From NCBI GenBank assembly GCA_035222895.1, contig JAVYIG010000114.1, forward strand, positions 139,001 through 203,000: DNA of 64,000 nucleotides. Direction: 5' to 3'. A program made the position numbers and the translations under genes. This document shows positions 1 through 11,880 of the stretch, in pieces. Position 1 is the first letter of the stretch, and the number at the start of each line of letters is the position of its first letter. Below the pieces are notes generated by a model. It was not told where the DNA came from. It was given only the letters and a program-made list of their open reading frames with translations, and ran no database searches. The stretch is from Strongylocentrotus droebachiensis. Its lineage: Eukaryota > Echinodermata > Echinoidea > Camarodonta > Strongylocentrotidae.

Positions 1-360
1 ATGCAGTCCAAAATTAAAGGGATTGTGTTTCTTTGCCCCAGATTCTGAAACAAGATCCTGGATTTAGCTCATGCTGCAATGATGATTATAAACCTTTAGG
101 GCAGTCAGGAATCCCATGACTTTTACAAGCCGATCACCCGTCTGATAATCAAGATATTTATGATTGGAAATCGAAATTTCAAAAACCATTTTCTTAACAG
201 TTTTTTTATAACACTACAGTCTATTAGGGGAAATGAGTATGGTAAAACCGGTCACACAAAGATTTTACTTTTTAGAGGCACTTCATGATCATTTTTAAGC
301 GCAATTTGTTTAGGGCTTCAATATTACACCATATCGCAGATACTGATAACACGTAGGGCC

Positions 361-548
361 GTGCATCTCAGATTTAACATTGTTAAACGATGCCTTTAAA
401 GGTAACATTTTTTGATGTCTGGTGTTTCTCTGAACACTAGATAGTTAAATTCATGTGCATCTCAGATTTAACATTGTTAAACGATGCCTTTAAAGGTAAC
501 ATTTTTCGATGTCTGGTGTTTCTCTGAACACTAGATAGTTAAATTCAT
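361..548 (+). repeat. Near-perfect tandem duplication, 2 x 94 bases
   Basis: Copies 361-454 and 455-548 differ by about one base (TTTTTTG versus TTTTTCG), which implies a very recent duplication. Confidence 0.9.
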
Positions 549-590
549 GCTGAATCCTTATATTGTGGCTGTGTTTCATATACATTTAAA

Positions 591-711
591 CAGAGTTAAC
601 ATCCTTCTGGCTCTACAAAGACGATATCATCTATTCAGAGCCAAAAGGGTGTTAACTCTGTGATAAAGTACATGTATGGGTTAATGCCCTTCTGGTTTCA
701 AACAGACGATA
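591..711. repeat. CAGAAGGG hairpin family, copy with an extra arm
   Basis: The core 629-711 has arms GAGCCAAAAGGGTGTTAACT and GGTTAATGCCCTTCTGGTTT. A third arm (GAGTTAACATCCTTCTGGCT, 594-613) precedes it. The arms pair to form an ~80-base hairpin. Confidence 0.65.
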
Positions 712-914
712 CACAATTATTAATAAATAGGTACAATTTTTCTGCACTTCGTTGATATATTCACTCAGGAAGATTGGTATGTAACATCTAAAGGCCTATA
801 CCTCGAGGTAGTAGCAATGTTTGCTCATGGATTTATTTCTTCACAGATGGTGGATAATGGTTTAGGTTGAGGATGGGTCTGAAGATTAGGGTTATGGGAA
901 AGCACAGAGGCTAG

Positions 915-1236
915 TCCAGGGGAGTTTCACAAAGATCGCAAGTTGAACTTATCTCTAAGTTGGACTTAACAATTATGGAAAGCCATTAGCATCTATGAAA
1001 TTTTTGAAAATATTTTGTAAAAGTTTTTTTTAAAGGCATTAAATGTTGATTCCAATCATTCATATTTTCTATTATCAAGGAAATTTCATGTTCTTGATGT
1101 ATACAAATTCTAAAATACTTGAATTTTTCGCTTTTTAATATATTTTATTTTAAGGCTCCAAATGGCTCTCCATAATGTTTAAGTCCAACTTAGAGTTAAG
1201 TTTGACTTTAGGATCTTTGTGAAACACCCCCTGGAC
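915..1236. mobile_element. Palindromic MITE with ~70-base inverted ends, GTTTCACAAA family
   Basis: The left arm (TCCAGGGGAGTTTCACAAAG ... CTAAGTTGGACTTAA ... TATGGAAAGCC) is mirrored by the right arm (GGCTCTCCATAATGTTTAAG ... GATCTTTGTGAAACACCCCC TGGA). The ~170-base centre is AT-rich without coding capacity. The GTTTCACAAAG core is shared with the element nested in the SINE at 57816. Confidence 0.75.
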
Positions 1237-1894
1237 TCAAGTTAGGAAGTGGAATGGTATTAGAAACTAAAAAAGAGTCATCATTGCTGGAGCATGTAGC
1301 ATACAATCCTCAATACTATCCTCATTTGATGACGCTCAAGGCAAACCCAAGAAAATTATATTCCCACAGACATGATTCTCTAAACAAATGATATCTCTGA
1401 ATAGACGACAATGAGAAGGGCTTACATACCTCAATTATTCCCATACCACTCCCTCTGTACCACTCCTTCTAATGTTACACTTTTCAAACTTCAAATCGTT
1501 TTTTGATATTTTTTCATTCTATTGTCCCTGAAAAACTTTGAGTCCGCTATGATTATTTATTTCCTAGGGCTTTTTGTGATGTTCAACCAAGCTTGAATCT
1601 TCTCACAACAAAAAACTACTCGCTTCTGAAACGGGTTACCGAAGCCTTCCTAATCTGCATTGTAAATAAGAATGTGCATGTCCTGACTCAACATCCAGGC
1701 CCAATAGCTTGACGATCAGACATGGGAGCTAAATAGAATCAAGTCTATCACTCCCATGAGACTTTTGTAACATGCTTTGTCTGCGCTAGACTGATTCTGC
1801 TGGTAATGGAAGGGTTAAGCGGATCAGGGAAAATTGGAATGGGATAGGTTGAGCATGGCATTGATTTGGTCTTTGTGAGGGTATGTTTTCTGGT

Positions 1895-1953
1895 AGCGGG
1901 GGCTTGGTGGGGTGGTGGTGGTGGGTGCGGGGGGGGGGGGGGGGGGAGGAGAA
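1895..1953 (+). repeat. G-rich tract with G19 run
   Basis: GGGGGCTTGGTGGGGTGGTG followed by an uninterrupted run of about 19 G. Strong G-quadruplex potential on the plus strand. Confidence 0.85.
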
Positions 1954-2572
1954 GGCTATGTTGTAATGAAAAAGAGATCTCACCAACAGGTGGCTGTCTC
2001 GTGAGCGAAAGAGCCTGTTGCATTAATAACAAAACATTACCACTAAGATCCCAGCGAAAACAGGCATGGCTGACAGTGATTTTGCTCACTAAACTCTGAA
2101 AATCCAAATGAAATGGAAGATTAAGGTTCCATTGAATAGAATGTTAGTCCAAAGGTTGTTGTGCATTATATCTTGCAACACTATAGTTTGATTCATCAAG
2201 ACTCCTTGTGATTAATATATCATCCTTTACCTTCCAAATAACTGAGATTTATAGCTTTCCTTGCAGACAAAAATTGTTCCAAATTAATAAATAACATACT
2301 AAAAGATACTGGACTTCCTTAGCTCATAGTTGTCAGCATTTCCCTTTAAACAAACAAATTCAGCTTGTATGAAAACTAGCAACAATCCCTTGAAGGAAAT
2401 CGCTTCATCAAAATCAACAGAATGACCGAAATAGCTTATTTTTCTCCAGATCCAACAAGGAAGTACTTACATGAAATGACGAAAAAGATATACGATATGA
2501 AAAAACATAAAGTTCATATCATAACAATTTGCTTTGATAAATCCTGTATAACACCTCATAGCAAGTAATGAT

Positions 2573-2829
2573 ATCAAACTAATAAACCTACCGACTATAA
2601 TAGCCTTATACCCTTTTGATCTGAACATAATAGAAAAGAATGATGACGGGCTCAATTCAATGACAAACCTTTCCATACAAGTGGAAATCACCAACTAATA
2701 AACTATCAAACTAATTAAAACTACTGCATATAATAGGCCTGTGCCCTTTTTATCTGAACATATTAGAAAAGAATGATGACGGGCTCAATTCAATGACAAA
2801 CCTTTCCATACAAGTAGAAATCACCAACA
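2573..2829 (+). repeat. Tandem duplication, 2 x ~132 bases
   Basis: ATCAAACTAATAAACC ... AGAAAAGAATGATGACGGGC ... GGAAATCACCAAC at 2573-2695 recurs at 2705-2829 with few changes. Confidence 0.85.
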
Positions 2830-2949
2830 AATATTCTGGGTCTCTTAATTCTTAGTATTTTGGTGGAAAATGATTATGATAAGTAAATTCTTTTTATTAG
2901 ATATTCATGTAGCTCTAGGCATGGTTCTATTATCATATCCTATTCCTCG

Positions 2950-3166
2950 TTAATTATTTTGCACCTTAAAAAGTGTGCAGCTTCAGTTGCCACTGCATTA
3001 ATTTAATTGTTCCAAAGCATCGCGCTAATTAATTTCTTTTAACCTTGGCAAGTTGGCAATGCGATGGAACCTTCACGAGTCATGGTTTTCCAATTTGATC
3101 TCATATCCCGTTGCAGCCTCGTCTGTTTTTTTGTTATCCTTAATCTCATTAATCTGTATGCAAATT
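2950..3166. promoter_or_regulatory. Cluster of homeodomain-type sites and a POU octamer
   Basis: TTAATTAT (about 2950), CATTAATTTAATTG (about 2997), CTAATTAATTTC (about 3026), CTTAATCTCATTAATC (about 3140) and ATGCAAAT (3158-3165) lie within 220 bases of otherwise unique sequence. AT-richness raises chance matches. Confidence 0.35.
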
Positions 3167-3852
3167 GGCCACACACTGTTGGAATAGAAAGAGAGATGCC
3201 ATTATGATATTACATTAACACAACGCCCAACATTACGAAGGAAAGCATTGTAATTCCAACAATATGCTAGGATCTTTCCTCATAAATTACCAGTATATCC
3301 ATGAACTGCATGAAATTTAGATAGTAAAAACAAGAAAAGGTTTAATACTGGTAAGGGGAAGCATTATCTTTGCAGGCTATTGCATCTCTTTTATTCACAT
3401 ATGGGAGAATATCAAAGATGTCGCCATTACTAGTCGCCACGGAGATGAATGGTGAGAAACACGCTCTGGAAATGCTCTCCTATTTTCTAACAAAGCTAGG
3501 AATTCGGGCCAATATGCCTGTATACTTTTACATCCATGACATTCACATTGTGTACAAATTTATTACTATCATATTTAAAAAAATCTTGTACTGCAAAATA
3601 TCTCTTATTTTCTACCCGACAAAACCCTTTAGAAAATCTTCCAGACATTCTACTTCATAATGAAATTCTACAACCCATACTCGATATATGACCTTTAGTA
3701 TTGTCTGATGCAAAAGGGCGTTGATTCATCTCCTTCAACATTACGCTCATGCCTTTATTGGCGCGAAGAGAAAGGTATTTCATTCTATATAAAGATGGGT
3801 ATGGATGTACGTTATGGGTTGCCAAGTTCAATACCAATGTATTCCAATGAGC

Positions 3853-3858
<6 letters not shown>

Positions 3859-3886
<28 letters not shown>

Positions 3887-4040
3887 TAATTACAATATTA
3901 TTAATAATAATGTTCCGTCTTTTTACCCAGGATAGCCTCATCAGTAATAGTAATAATAATAATAATGATAATTATAATATTAAAAATAATAATTATAATC
4001 ATAATACGTCTCGTTTACCCAGGATAGCCTCATCAGTATA
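3859..4040 (+). repeat. (AAT)n microsatellite and duplicated ~92-base unit
   Basis: A long ATA/AAT run precedes TTTACCCAGGATAGCCTCAT CAGTA; both run and motif recur 92 bases later (3925 and 4017). It may be the 3' end of a dispersed repeat with an (AAT)n tail. Confidence 0.7.
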
Positions 4041-4180
4041 AATACTGTTCTCCCTGAGGGCCCTGCAATCATATGGAGCAAGAGAAAAACATATCCAAGT
4101 CATTGCTATTTGCGCGAAATGGCTTGGCTCTCGATATATAGTCAGATTGGGCTAACCAAACTCCCCTCCTGACCTATTCC

Positions 4181-4250
4181 GCCCACGATGTAAGCATAGG
4201 TAAGCAACCCACGATGCATGTAAGCAGCTAGCCCACGGTGTAGACATACA
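4181..4250 (+). repeat. Short tandem repeat, 3 x ~25 bases
   Basis: GCCCACGATGTAAGCA, ACCCACGATGCATGTAAGCA and GCCCACGGTGTAGACA start at 4181, 4207 and 4231. Confidence 0.6.
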
Positions 4251-5250
4251 AATACACCTTTATACTAGTACTACCTAGCTAGACAGAGCATTGAGGAGTT
4301 TATTGCTTTATGACGAGACGAGTATATACGCCTCTGAATGATTTTACCTGCATGGGGGCCGACTCTTCGTCTACGAGGTGCTCGTCTTCCTTGGCTTAGC
4401 TCTCCTCTGTGGAGTCAGACTTGACAATCCCGTTGAAGCAAATGACGCAAATCACTCCGTAATCGAATCCTCAAAAAGAGAAGCTTTGTCAGTTCGACCG
4501 TCCGATTCTCATTTTGTGGACAGAAGCTCTAGCACCAGACAGACAGGCAATGCTGAATAAAAATGCGACGGGTATAACTATAACCATGCGCTTTGGCAGC
4601 GTTCGATCATGTACTCGATTTTTCATGCACAAAGAATGCAACGCTTACCAGACTATGTGCAAGGTGCCCACGTGAAGATACTGCGTCCGTCAGAGATAAA
4701 AGGGAAAGAAGAAAAAATCGAATCGCACTTCCTCATAGGTGCTCGAGTCCATGTATAAAAAAACCACACACACAGACGACAGTGAAGCCAGACACGGAGA
4801 GAGAGAGCGATAGATATTCAATAAAACTATGCTTGCATGGTTTTTGTCTTCTGTTACGACTCACTGGAAACTGAAGCTACGAAGCATGAGATGTGAAAGA
4901 GAGATAGAACTTAGAAGAGACACAACGTGCTGCTGCTGAATGTATTTGTTAACAATAAAAAGCAGAACGTTTTAATACCGGTGTGCTTCTGTAGGTGTGC
5001 TCTCTGTAGGCTAATAAAAAGCTGATTGGTGAGCTTGGCTGGCTGGCTTGGTGACTGTCTGTACTACCAAGCTGATGGCTATAGCGGTAGATACGACGGT
5101 GGTAGTGGTGCCGGGTATGTGCAGACACACTGCACACATACTCTAGAGCATTCATGTGTGCAATGCTATACTTGGGAACCAGTCACACATTGGGTCTCTA
5201 GTCTACTCGCAGGAGACCCTACCAGAGACTCCTCTAAAAACACACGTTAT

Positions 5251-5432
5251 ACAGTCAAACCTGTCTTAGTGGCCACTTCTCTATATTATTATTATTATAG
5301 TGGCCATGTGTTACTTCTCCCTTGAGAAAGTGGAGAGAGACATGTGCTGTTGAACATGTCTAGAAAGGCCACCTGTGTACAGTGGCCACTGTTTGTTTTC
5401 CATGAGTAACCTTAATAGACAGGTGTGACTGT
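5251..5432. mobile_element. Tc1/mariner-like MITE with CAGTCAAACCTGTC ends
   Basis: The left end ACAGTCAAACCTGTCT and the right end AGACAGGTGTGACTGT are near-perfect inverted repeats; the left flank is TA. GTGGCCAC-type motifs recur inside. CAGTCAAACCTGTCT-type repeats fit Tc1/mariner-derived elements, but the right TA is not preserved. Confidence 0.55.
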
Positions 5433-5925
5433 CTTTTCACTCACACAGGGAGGGGGTGACCCCCAGATTTCTACAGATCAAATTTAGGGTTTAAAATTGT
5501 GCTTGTATTCTCACTTGACTTGAATGTACAGCAGAAAATCTCACAGGCCTAATCTTAAAAACAATTCGTACATTCAGTTACAGCAATAAACTCCACCTAA
5601 AATCCTACACTCTGCAACAAAGCTATACAACAACAAAAACATCTTTACATCTTAGCTCCACTGAATATGATTGAAAAGAAGCACAAACCATTACAACTAC
5701 ACAAAAGTCACCTTATCACCATTATAAGCACATAATTTATTGCGCCTCCTGTGCGAGTGCAAAACCAAAAGGTTGCTAACCCCAGATAAAGTGATAGGAT
5801 TGTATAACATGTTCTGGATATCAGCAGACAGTATAATCCATTATATTACTGCCTGTAGTAATTTAAGGATTATGAAAAATTATTGGTTGAAAGCCAGGAG
5901 GGCATTAATTAGACATTAGATCTAA

Positions 5926-5980
5926 ATGATATGGGCTAATGTCCTTCTGTTCCCCAAAAAGCAATACTTCCCAATCCAAT
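5926..5980 (+). repeat. Possible solo arm of the CAGAAGGG hairpin family
   Basis: GGGCTAATGTCCTTCTGTTC CCCAAAAAG resembles the right arm only. Confidence 0.3.
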
Positions 5981-6685
5981 CAAATATCCCATCTTTCAAC
6001 AATTAAAAAAAAAAAAAAATTGCATTGTAAAACTAAAGACAACAAATTATCTTTAGCATACATACCTCAGCACTTCATGTAAAACAAAGGATGCCAAAGG
6101 AGCGTGCAAATTCCTGCCATGACATCATAAAGAAACCGTCTCCTTAAAATCCTTCAATGTTTGTTCTTGAAAAACACCCAACTACCGAGACTACGTATGC
6201 TAAGGGGGTGCCGAGAACGCTCCCCCGAAATGTGAAACAAACATGCTCCCCACTAGAGTTCTGAGACAGAAGAACAAACACCCCCATCCATTGCCTTCAG
6301 CTGACAGTGACCTTTGAACCCAGGCACAACCCACAATTCCATGTTCTCAATGAGGAGGCAAACATTGTCTAGATGTAGAAACGCAGACAATGGCAAGGTG
6401 GGCTCGGCACGATCTTCTTTGATCGTAAATTACCGTTAATCTCTACGCAGTGATATACAATAATGTTTTTCATTTACAATAAATCTAACCACAATTGATT
6501 GGGACCGTCTTGCTCTGCGTGTTGGCCTATTTCTGTCAATGATTTCTTTCTGATGCAATAATAATGATTCCTTTATATTTTATTGGTTGGTAAGATGCAA
6601 AATACCCTAATTTGCTCAGTCTGTGGGATATTTTTATGAACAGAACAATATCCTCCCTACTCTCAGTGAGTTGTAAGTGTCACTC

Positions 6686-6704
6686 ATTTGCATATTATGC
6701 AAAG
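6686..6704. promoter_or_regulatory. Palindromic POU octamer-like element
   Basis: TTTGCATA-T-TATGCAAA (6687-6703) is a perfect inverted repeat; ATTTGCAT is the octamer. The layout resembles sites bound by POU dimers. Confidence 0.4.
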
Positions 6705-7340
6705 TATGTCATAAATTAAATTTTATATAAATAGCATTTAAACGGCAGATCATACTATTCTACATTATGAGCTTTGCCTGGTGTGACAAGTTCAAGCAAA
6801 ACTGAAATAATTTTTGGTAGATGGTCTAGAGTGTGTTTATTGAAAGTCAAAGGAGTGGATAATAAAGATCAGTATAGATGATAGTCTCAAGGAAATAGGA
6901 TTCTTTCTGATTAGCGACAACTTGCGGAGGAGGCCTACTCTGGAGTTCAAAAGATAGGAGGAGGATTCACTTTAAACTTGGAGAGTAAGATAGAGTCAGA
7001 GAGATAGAGAAGTAACATGAGTAAAGATAGAAGAAGAAGCCAATATTTGAACGAGGAGAAGATAATATTAAGACTCGTAATGATTCTGCATGTCCGCATC
7101 CTATACTTGATTACTTCACACATACTTTACAATTACATCTCCATCTGAAACGAAGGCCGACTGAAGGACCATACAAGTGCGTAATTCAGCCACCGGTAAG
7201 GGGTCGTTATTACCCTATCTCTAGGTACACAATGGATCGAGAGAGTGGTTTGAGAATAGAACGAGGGAACAAAGAGAAGGAAAACAAAACAGAGGCCAGA
7301 CATCGTGTTTACCTTAAGATTATCAGATTGCACTCACTTG

Positions 7341-7690
7341 AGGAGAGAGTGAGAAAAAGGAAAGAAAGAGAGGGAGAAATAGGGGAAGAGACACGAGGCC
7401 TGTCCTCATCAGCTCGAGTTTGCCAAATAGTTTGCAAATTAACTAAACACTAAAAATTAAAATTAGCAAACAACGATCAATTTTTATGTTTTTTTTCCAG
7501 TAGTGTAATTGGCAGTCCCCCAAATTTGATGGTTTTTCAAAATGTTTTTTGGGCTGTGTAGATACAGTGAGTAGGAGAAAAGAAATATAATGGATGGCGA
7601 GGGTGTGACAGAGAGAAGTAGAAAGAAAAGAGAGAGAGAGAGATAGCAAAAAATAGAGTGGGGAGAGAGAGACAGAGAGATATATGCAGA
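7341..7690 (+). repeat. GA-rich microsatellite region
   Basis: Interrupted purine tracts at 7341-7391 and 7600-7682 (GAGAGA, AAAGAGAGAG). Frames within are low-complexity translations and not genes. Confidence 0.8.
7395..7446 (+). mobile_element. Solo arm of the GGCCTGTC-ended MITE
   Basis: GAGGCCTGTCCTCATCAGCT CGAGTTTGCCAAATAG, then TTTGCAAATTAAC, matches the left arm of the element at 31674; the rest is absent. Confidence 0.6.
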
Positions 7691-7963
7691 CAAATAGACA
7701 TACAGAATGGAGGGCGTAGAAGAGGGGACAACTATTAATAAATAGTATACCGGTAGATGTTATCGAGAGCAATATGAAAAAGAAGAAGAAAATAACTACT
7801 CAACATTTCAGAATCTATACAATTATCTAAAAAGAGAAAAGAAAATACGTGACATAAAAATCAGAACTGAAAAGCAGGAGAATCATCTGATTTACAGGGG
7901 GGGGGGGGGGGGGTAGGACAAAAGGAGCATTCCCTCCATGAATGACTGATAGAGGCTAGAAAT

Positions 7964-8010
7964 ATCATCAGTTTGGAGCCAGAAGGGCATTCCGAACAGA
8001 CGATAATTAC
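7964..8010. repeat. CAGAAGGG hairpin family, collapsed copy
   Basis: ATCATCAGTTTGGAGCCAGA AGGGCATT is followed directly by CCGAACAGACGATAATT, so the loop and most of the second arm are deleted. Confidence 0.5.
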
Positions 8011-8482
8011 ATCCTGCAACTGGGGTGTGGAATCAAATTCTATTATCATTTCATTTCATCAATTGCCCATTCAACAGGTTTTCATTAAACATGCTTTTTA
8101 CTCATTTATTATGGCCTTCCACTCGCGGGAAGTACTAAAGATGAGGAGAGAGAGAAAAAGGAAAATCTATTGATATGTAGTAATGCTTTATTCAATGATG
8201 AGTCAGACTGAGTTGATCGCAAAACGCCCTTTACTAAAGCAATAAGCTGTTCTAGATATCTCCCACTCCTCGGTTTTTCTTTCTTCTTCTTGCATCTTGT
8301 GGTTTATCGTGTTATCTTAGACATTGTCTGCTACATTCGCAAGGACTATATTCCACTTGGATGATCTCTAGCGACGAAAGTGCAACAGTCGATTTTAAAA
8401 TGTTCATCCCCTGACTTGCTGTTTCGAGTGTTCATCTGTAAGCTTTGCCTAGAGCATCCAGCTCCCATGATCCTCGGCGCGG

Positions 8483-8495
8483 GTACCTTGGCAAC
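8483..8495. promoter_or_regulatory. X-box-like motif
   Basis: GTACCTTGGCAAC matches the GTNRCC..GGCAAC pattern in most positions; it lies 760 bases from the perfect X-box at 9249. Confidence 0.35.
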
Positions 8496-9248
8496 CATTT
8501 CACCAAAACCCTAACTCCATCAACCGAAGACACAAAATTGGGGGCGGGGAGGGGTAACCTCCAGAAATTAATTGAAAACAGCTGCTCCCATCTGTCAAAC
8601 AATTTGAAAACAAAAAGCATGACAGGGGGTTCTTTTACATTTCCATTCTGAAATAAACTTGAAACATAAATTATGTTTGGTGTCCTTTGGGGCAGATAGT
8701 CACGTAGCGAACATTCTGGCATGTACCAAGCCGGCCTCCTTAGAGTATTGTAAACGTGGTTCTTACTCCAACTCCTAGAGCACATGACTTCAAAGAGGAT
8801 GGGAAAAACAACAGAACCTGTTCCTTGACATAGGACTACAGAAATGATACATAATATATACTATGACATTACTAGGAACCAGGGCAAGACCCGTATGATA
8901 GGTCCAGAGCCATCCTTGTTGAACAAAAATCTGATCCATTCTTTTTGTTCACGTGCAGATTGTGCAATCAATATATCACACTGGGAGTACTTGCACAGTG
9001 AACATATGAAATTGATACATCATTACCAGATTCTTTTGTAAGATATTTCCTTGTACTGTTTCTAAAAATAACTATAAAAAGAAACTGCAATCTACAAATC
9101 AGATGTTCCAGTCCCGTCGTCGTGATTCCAACAATACAATCTAAAAACATGAACAATAGATTCCTCTTTTATACAAACTCCCCTGTCACTCCATTTTCTA
9201 AGCATTGCACACGGCTGTGTTATTACAGTGAAATCACCATTGAGCCCT

Positions 9249-9261
9249 GTTGCTAGGCAAC
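9249..9261. promoter_or_regulatory. RFX X-box motif
   Basis: GTTGCTAGGCAAC is a perfect-arm RFX X-box (GTTGC...GCAAC), the class bound by RFX factors, often at ciliary genes. It sits in a CpG-richer low-repeat stretch (about 9170-9560). Confidence 0.55.
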
Positions 9262-9689
9262 CGACACAGAAGCCAAACTCGAATGACAAGTGTGTGAAAA
9301 GTTAGCCGAGGAACCTGTTAAAAACAAGCTCATTTGCACCCCCTCCTTTACCCTACATAGATCAATCAAGCCCAAAACTATCAACGTAAGACAAAACGCC
9401 CGGCCGCTGAGAGAAAACTGGGGAGAAAGAAAAACAAGAACTCTTCCGTTTCCGTCCTCCCACAACATTTCTCGATTACCTTGTTATCTAAATAACCTAG
9501 TGAAACACAGCCCTAAGAGGGCACCACGTTACTACACGTTTACTACATATGGATCAAACCCATAACTAAAAGCTGATACAAAAGACGATACAAATAACTC
9601 ATTATAATTTATCTTCACATTGCATAACTGTATTGTAAGGCACAAAGGTTGAAATGGTGTATTGTTCCGTGCTTCCTTCCACAATCTAA

Positions 9690-10263
9690 ACAAATATCAG
9701 TCTGTCTGTCTTTGTCTCTCTATTTTTCCTCCTCCTTTTCTTTTAAAGTCCAAATTCTTCTCTTTCTATCTTCCTGAAACAATGTTTTTGTAATTACTTG
9801 GGACTGTTTTCTATATCTCCCCTCCCCCTTTTCTCTCCCCTCCCCCTTTCTCTCCATCTCTGAATTCTCTTTCTGTCAATCTACAAGATTTCTTAAGGAT
9901 TTCTTGGGCAAGTTTCTCCCTCCCTCCCTCCCCTTTCTCTCTTCCTGTCTATCACTGACACAAGAGCTCATCAGGGTTTCTTGAACCAGTTCTTTTCTAT
10001 TCATCTGTCTCTGTCTGTCTCTCTCTCTCTGTCTCTCTATCTCTCTCTCTCTCTCTCTCCATCTCTCTCCCTCATTCAGTCTAGTCTCCTTCAGGTTTTC
10101 TTTTTCTTGGGCCATTTTCCCACGGGAGGAAAGACCCTAACCTTGAGACTGTCCTCGTTACATTCAGCCTCTCCTCAAATTACTTCTGCCAAGGATACAC
10201 CCAAGTTCAGTATTAAGAGGTCAAACTAACACTCCTACTCCTCCTACTCAACTCTCTCTACCA

Positions 10264-10324
<61 letters not shown>

Positions 10325-10570
10325 CTCTCCTCTCTCCCTCCCTCTCTCCCTCCCACTCTCCTCCCATTTATCTCTTTCTTTGATTTCATCTCTCTCAGTG
10401 TCTCTCTACCTCTCTCTCTCTGTCTCGCTCTCTCTCTGTCTCTCTCTCCCACCCTTTCTCCATCTCCCTTGCTAACAATGATGCTTGTACAGGAGTTTTT
10501 ATTCCACCCCCTCATCTGTATACAAAAACTCAATTTCTCTCTCCCTCCCACCTCCTCCCTCCCCCCTCCC

Positions 10571-10615
<45 letters not shown>

Positions 10616-10780
10616 TCGCTCTAATACACACCAAAAATATGCACACACTCACACTCTGCATACCACTTCCTTTCTGTCTATCTGTCTATCTTTCTCTCTG
10701 CCCTGTTCATCTGTCTGCTAATTCTCTGCCTCTGCCTGTCCTTCTGTCTCTGTCTGTCTGTCTCTTTCTTCTTATGTCTT
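9690..10780 (+). repeat. Long CT-rich block with (CT)n and C-run
   Basis: Includes (CT)n at 10012-10076, an almost pure (CT)n at 10266-10322 and a C run followed by (CT)n at about 10565-10612. All open frames here are Ser/Leu or Arg/Glu repeats on either strand. Confidence 0.85.
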
Positions 10781-11880
10781 TGAATGTCTTTATCATAATC
10801 ATATCAACTAATCTAAAGTGCATGAAAGTAACCAAGATAAAACAACTGTTGAGTTCAAATTGGACCAGATTAGTTGCAAATTGACCCTACTCAAAAAACA
10901 AACCCATTTCAAATTCTTCCATGCACTGGCAATTTACATCCTCAAGAAGATGGCATATGTTTCCAGAAAGAAGAACTCTCCAAGAAGAACTTGATCCTTG
11001 ACGAATTTGGTTTGTCACTTTCAAAATGAAAGAGATTCATGACACTCCCTTTGGTATTCAGTATCAAGACCAAGTAGATACTTAAAACCATTATTGATTA
11101 TTTAAGATTGACATTATTCAAAATATATCTTAAAAACATCAAAAGCAGAAGGGCCTATGGGCATATCTTTTAAGATCAAAAAGATTAAATGACCAAGTTC
11201 CACAAGTTAACAAACACATTTTATCCTCTAGCTTAAAACAGAATCCTAAAAAATTACCTATATTTTATATGACTTATTGATTTTAAGAAGTACCGGTATA
11301 AGATATAACAAAACAGATATAATGCAATAATGAAATTTAAGGATCATATAGATGAGAACTATTTAAAAAAAATATTACAAAGAGCTTGTTTCTAGTCATT
11401 TGTATTGATATTTTACTCCACATACATCACATCTACCTAAAAGAAGGATAAATCAAAAAGAAATGTCAAGTCAACAAAGTACTGTGGAATTATGATATCT
11501 ATTGGATGGATGTGATCAGGGTATTTACAGTAAACTTAATTAGAAATCATCCAAAATGAGAATACATTAGGCCTACTCATGTACCATCATCATCAATCTA
11601 GAAATTTACAACTATGAAAATCGAAATCACTTGTTTTCCAAGCATGTCTGACAAAGTTGAAATTTAAGACCGGCACGACGGCAAGCGAAAGGTCAGGAAA
11701 TGGAAATGTTCTGATGTGACGGTCATGTTACATTTCTCCGAAGGGAATGGCCATAAAATGGAAATGTACCTATGTCACGGTCCATGGCTGGCTGCAAGCC
11801 GAGAGAGACAAACAACCACCGGTTGCAGGGGCATATTAATAGGCGGAAATATAAGGAGAGTATTTGGAAATGACATATAA

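Larger units (their letters stand above)
1237..9248. other. Non-coding sequence between listed repeats, 1.2-9.2 kb
   Basis: Outside the listed elements this is AT-rich unique-looking sequence with no recognisable exon. The stretches 4060-4850 and 6170-6420 are slightly richer in CpG. Short open frames at 3370-3660 and 4593-4874 show no domain and are taken as chance. Confidence 0.5.

Noticed and set aside
8981-9010. Search for the second muscleblind zinc-finger exon (CKYxHPP) on the minus strand
   Set aside because: A weak match around TGTGCAAGTACTCC does not keep the Cys/His spacing or the frame.
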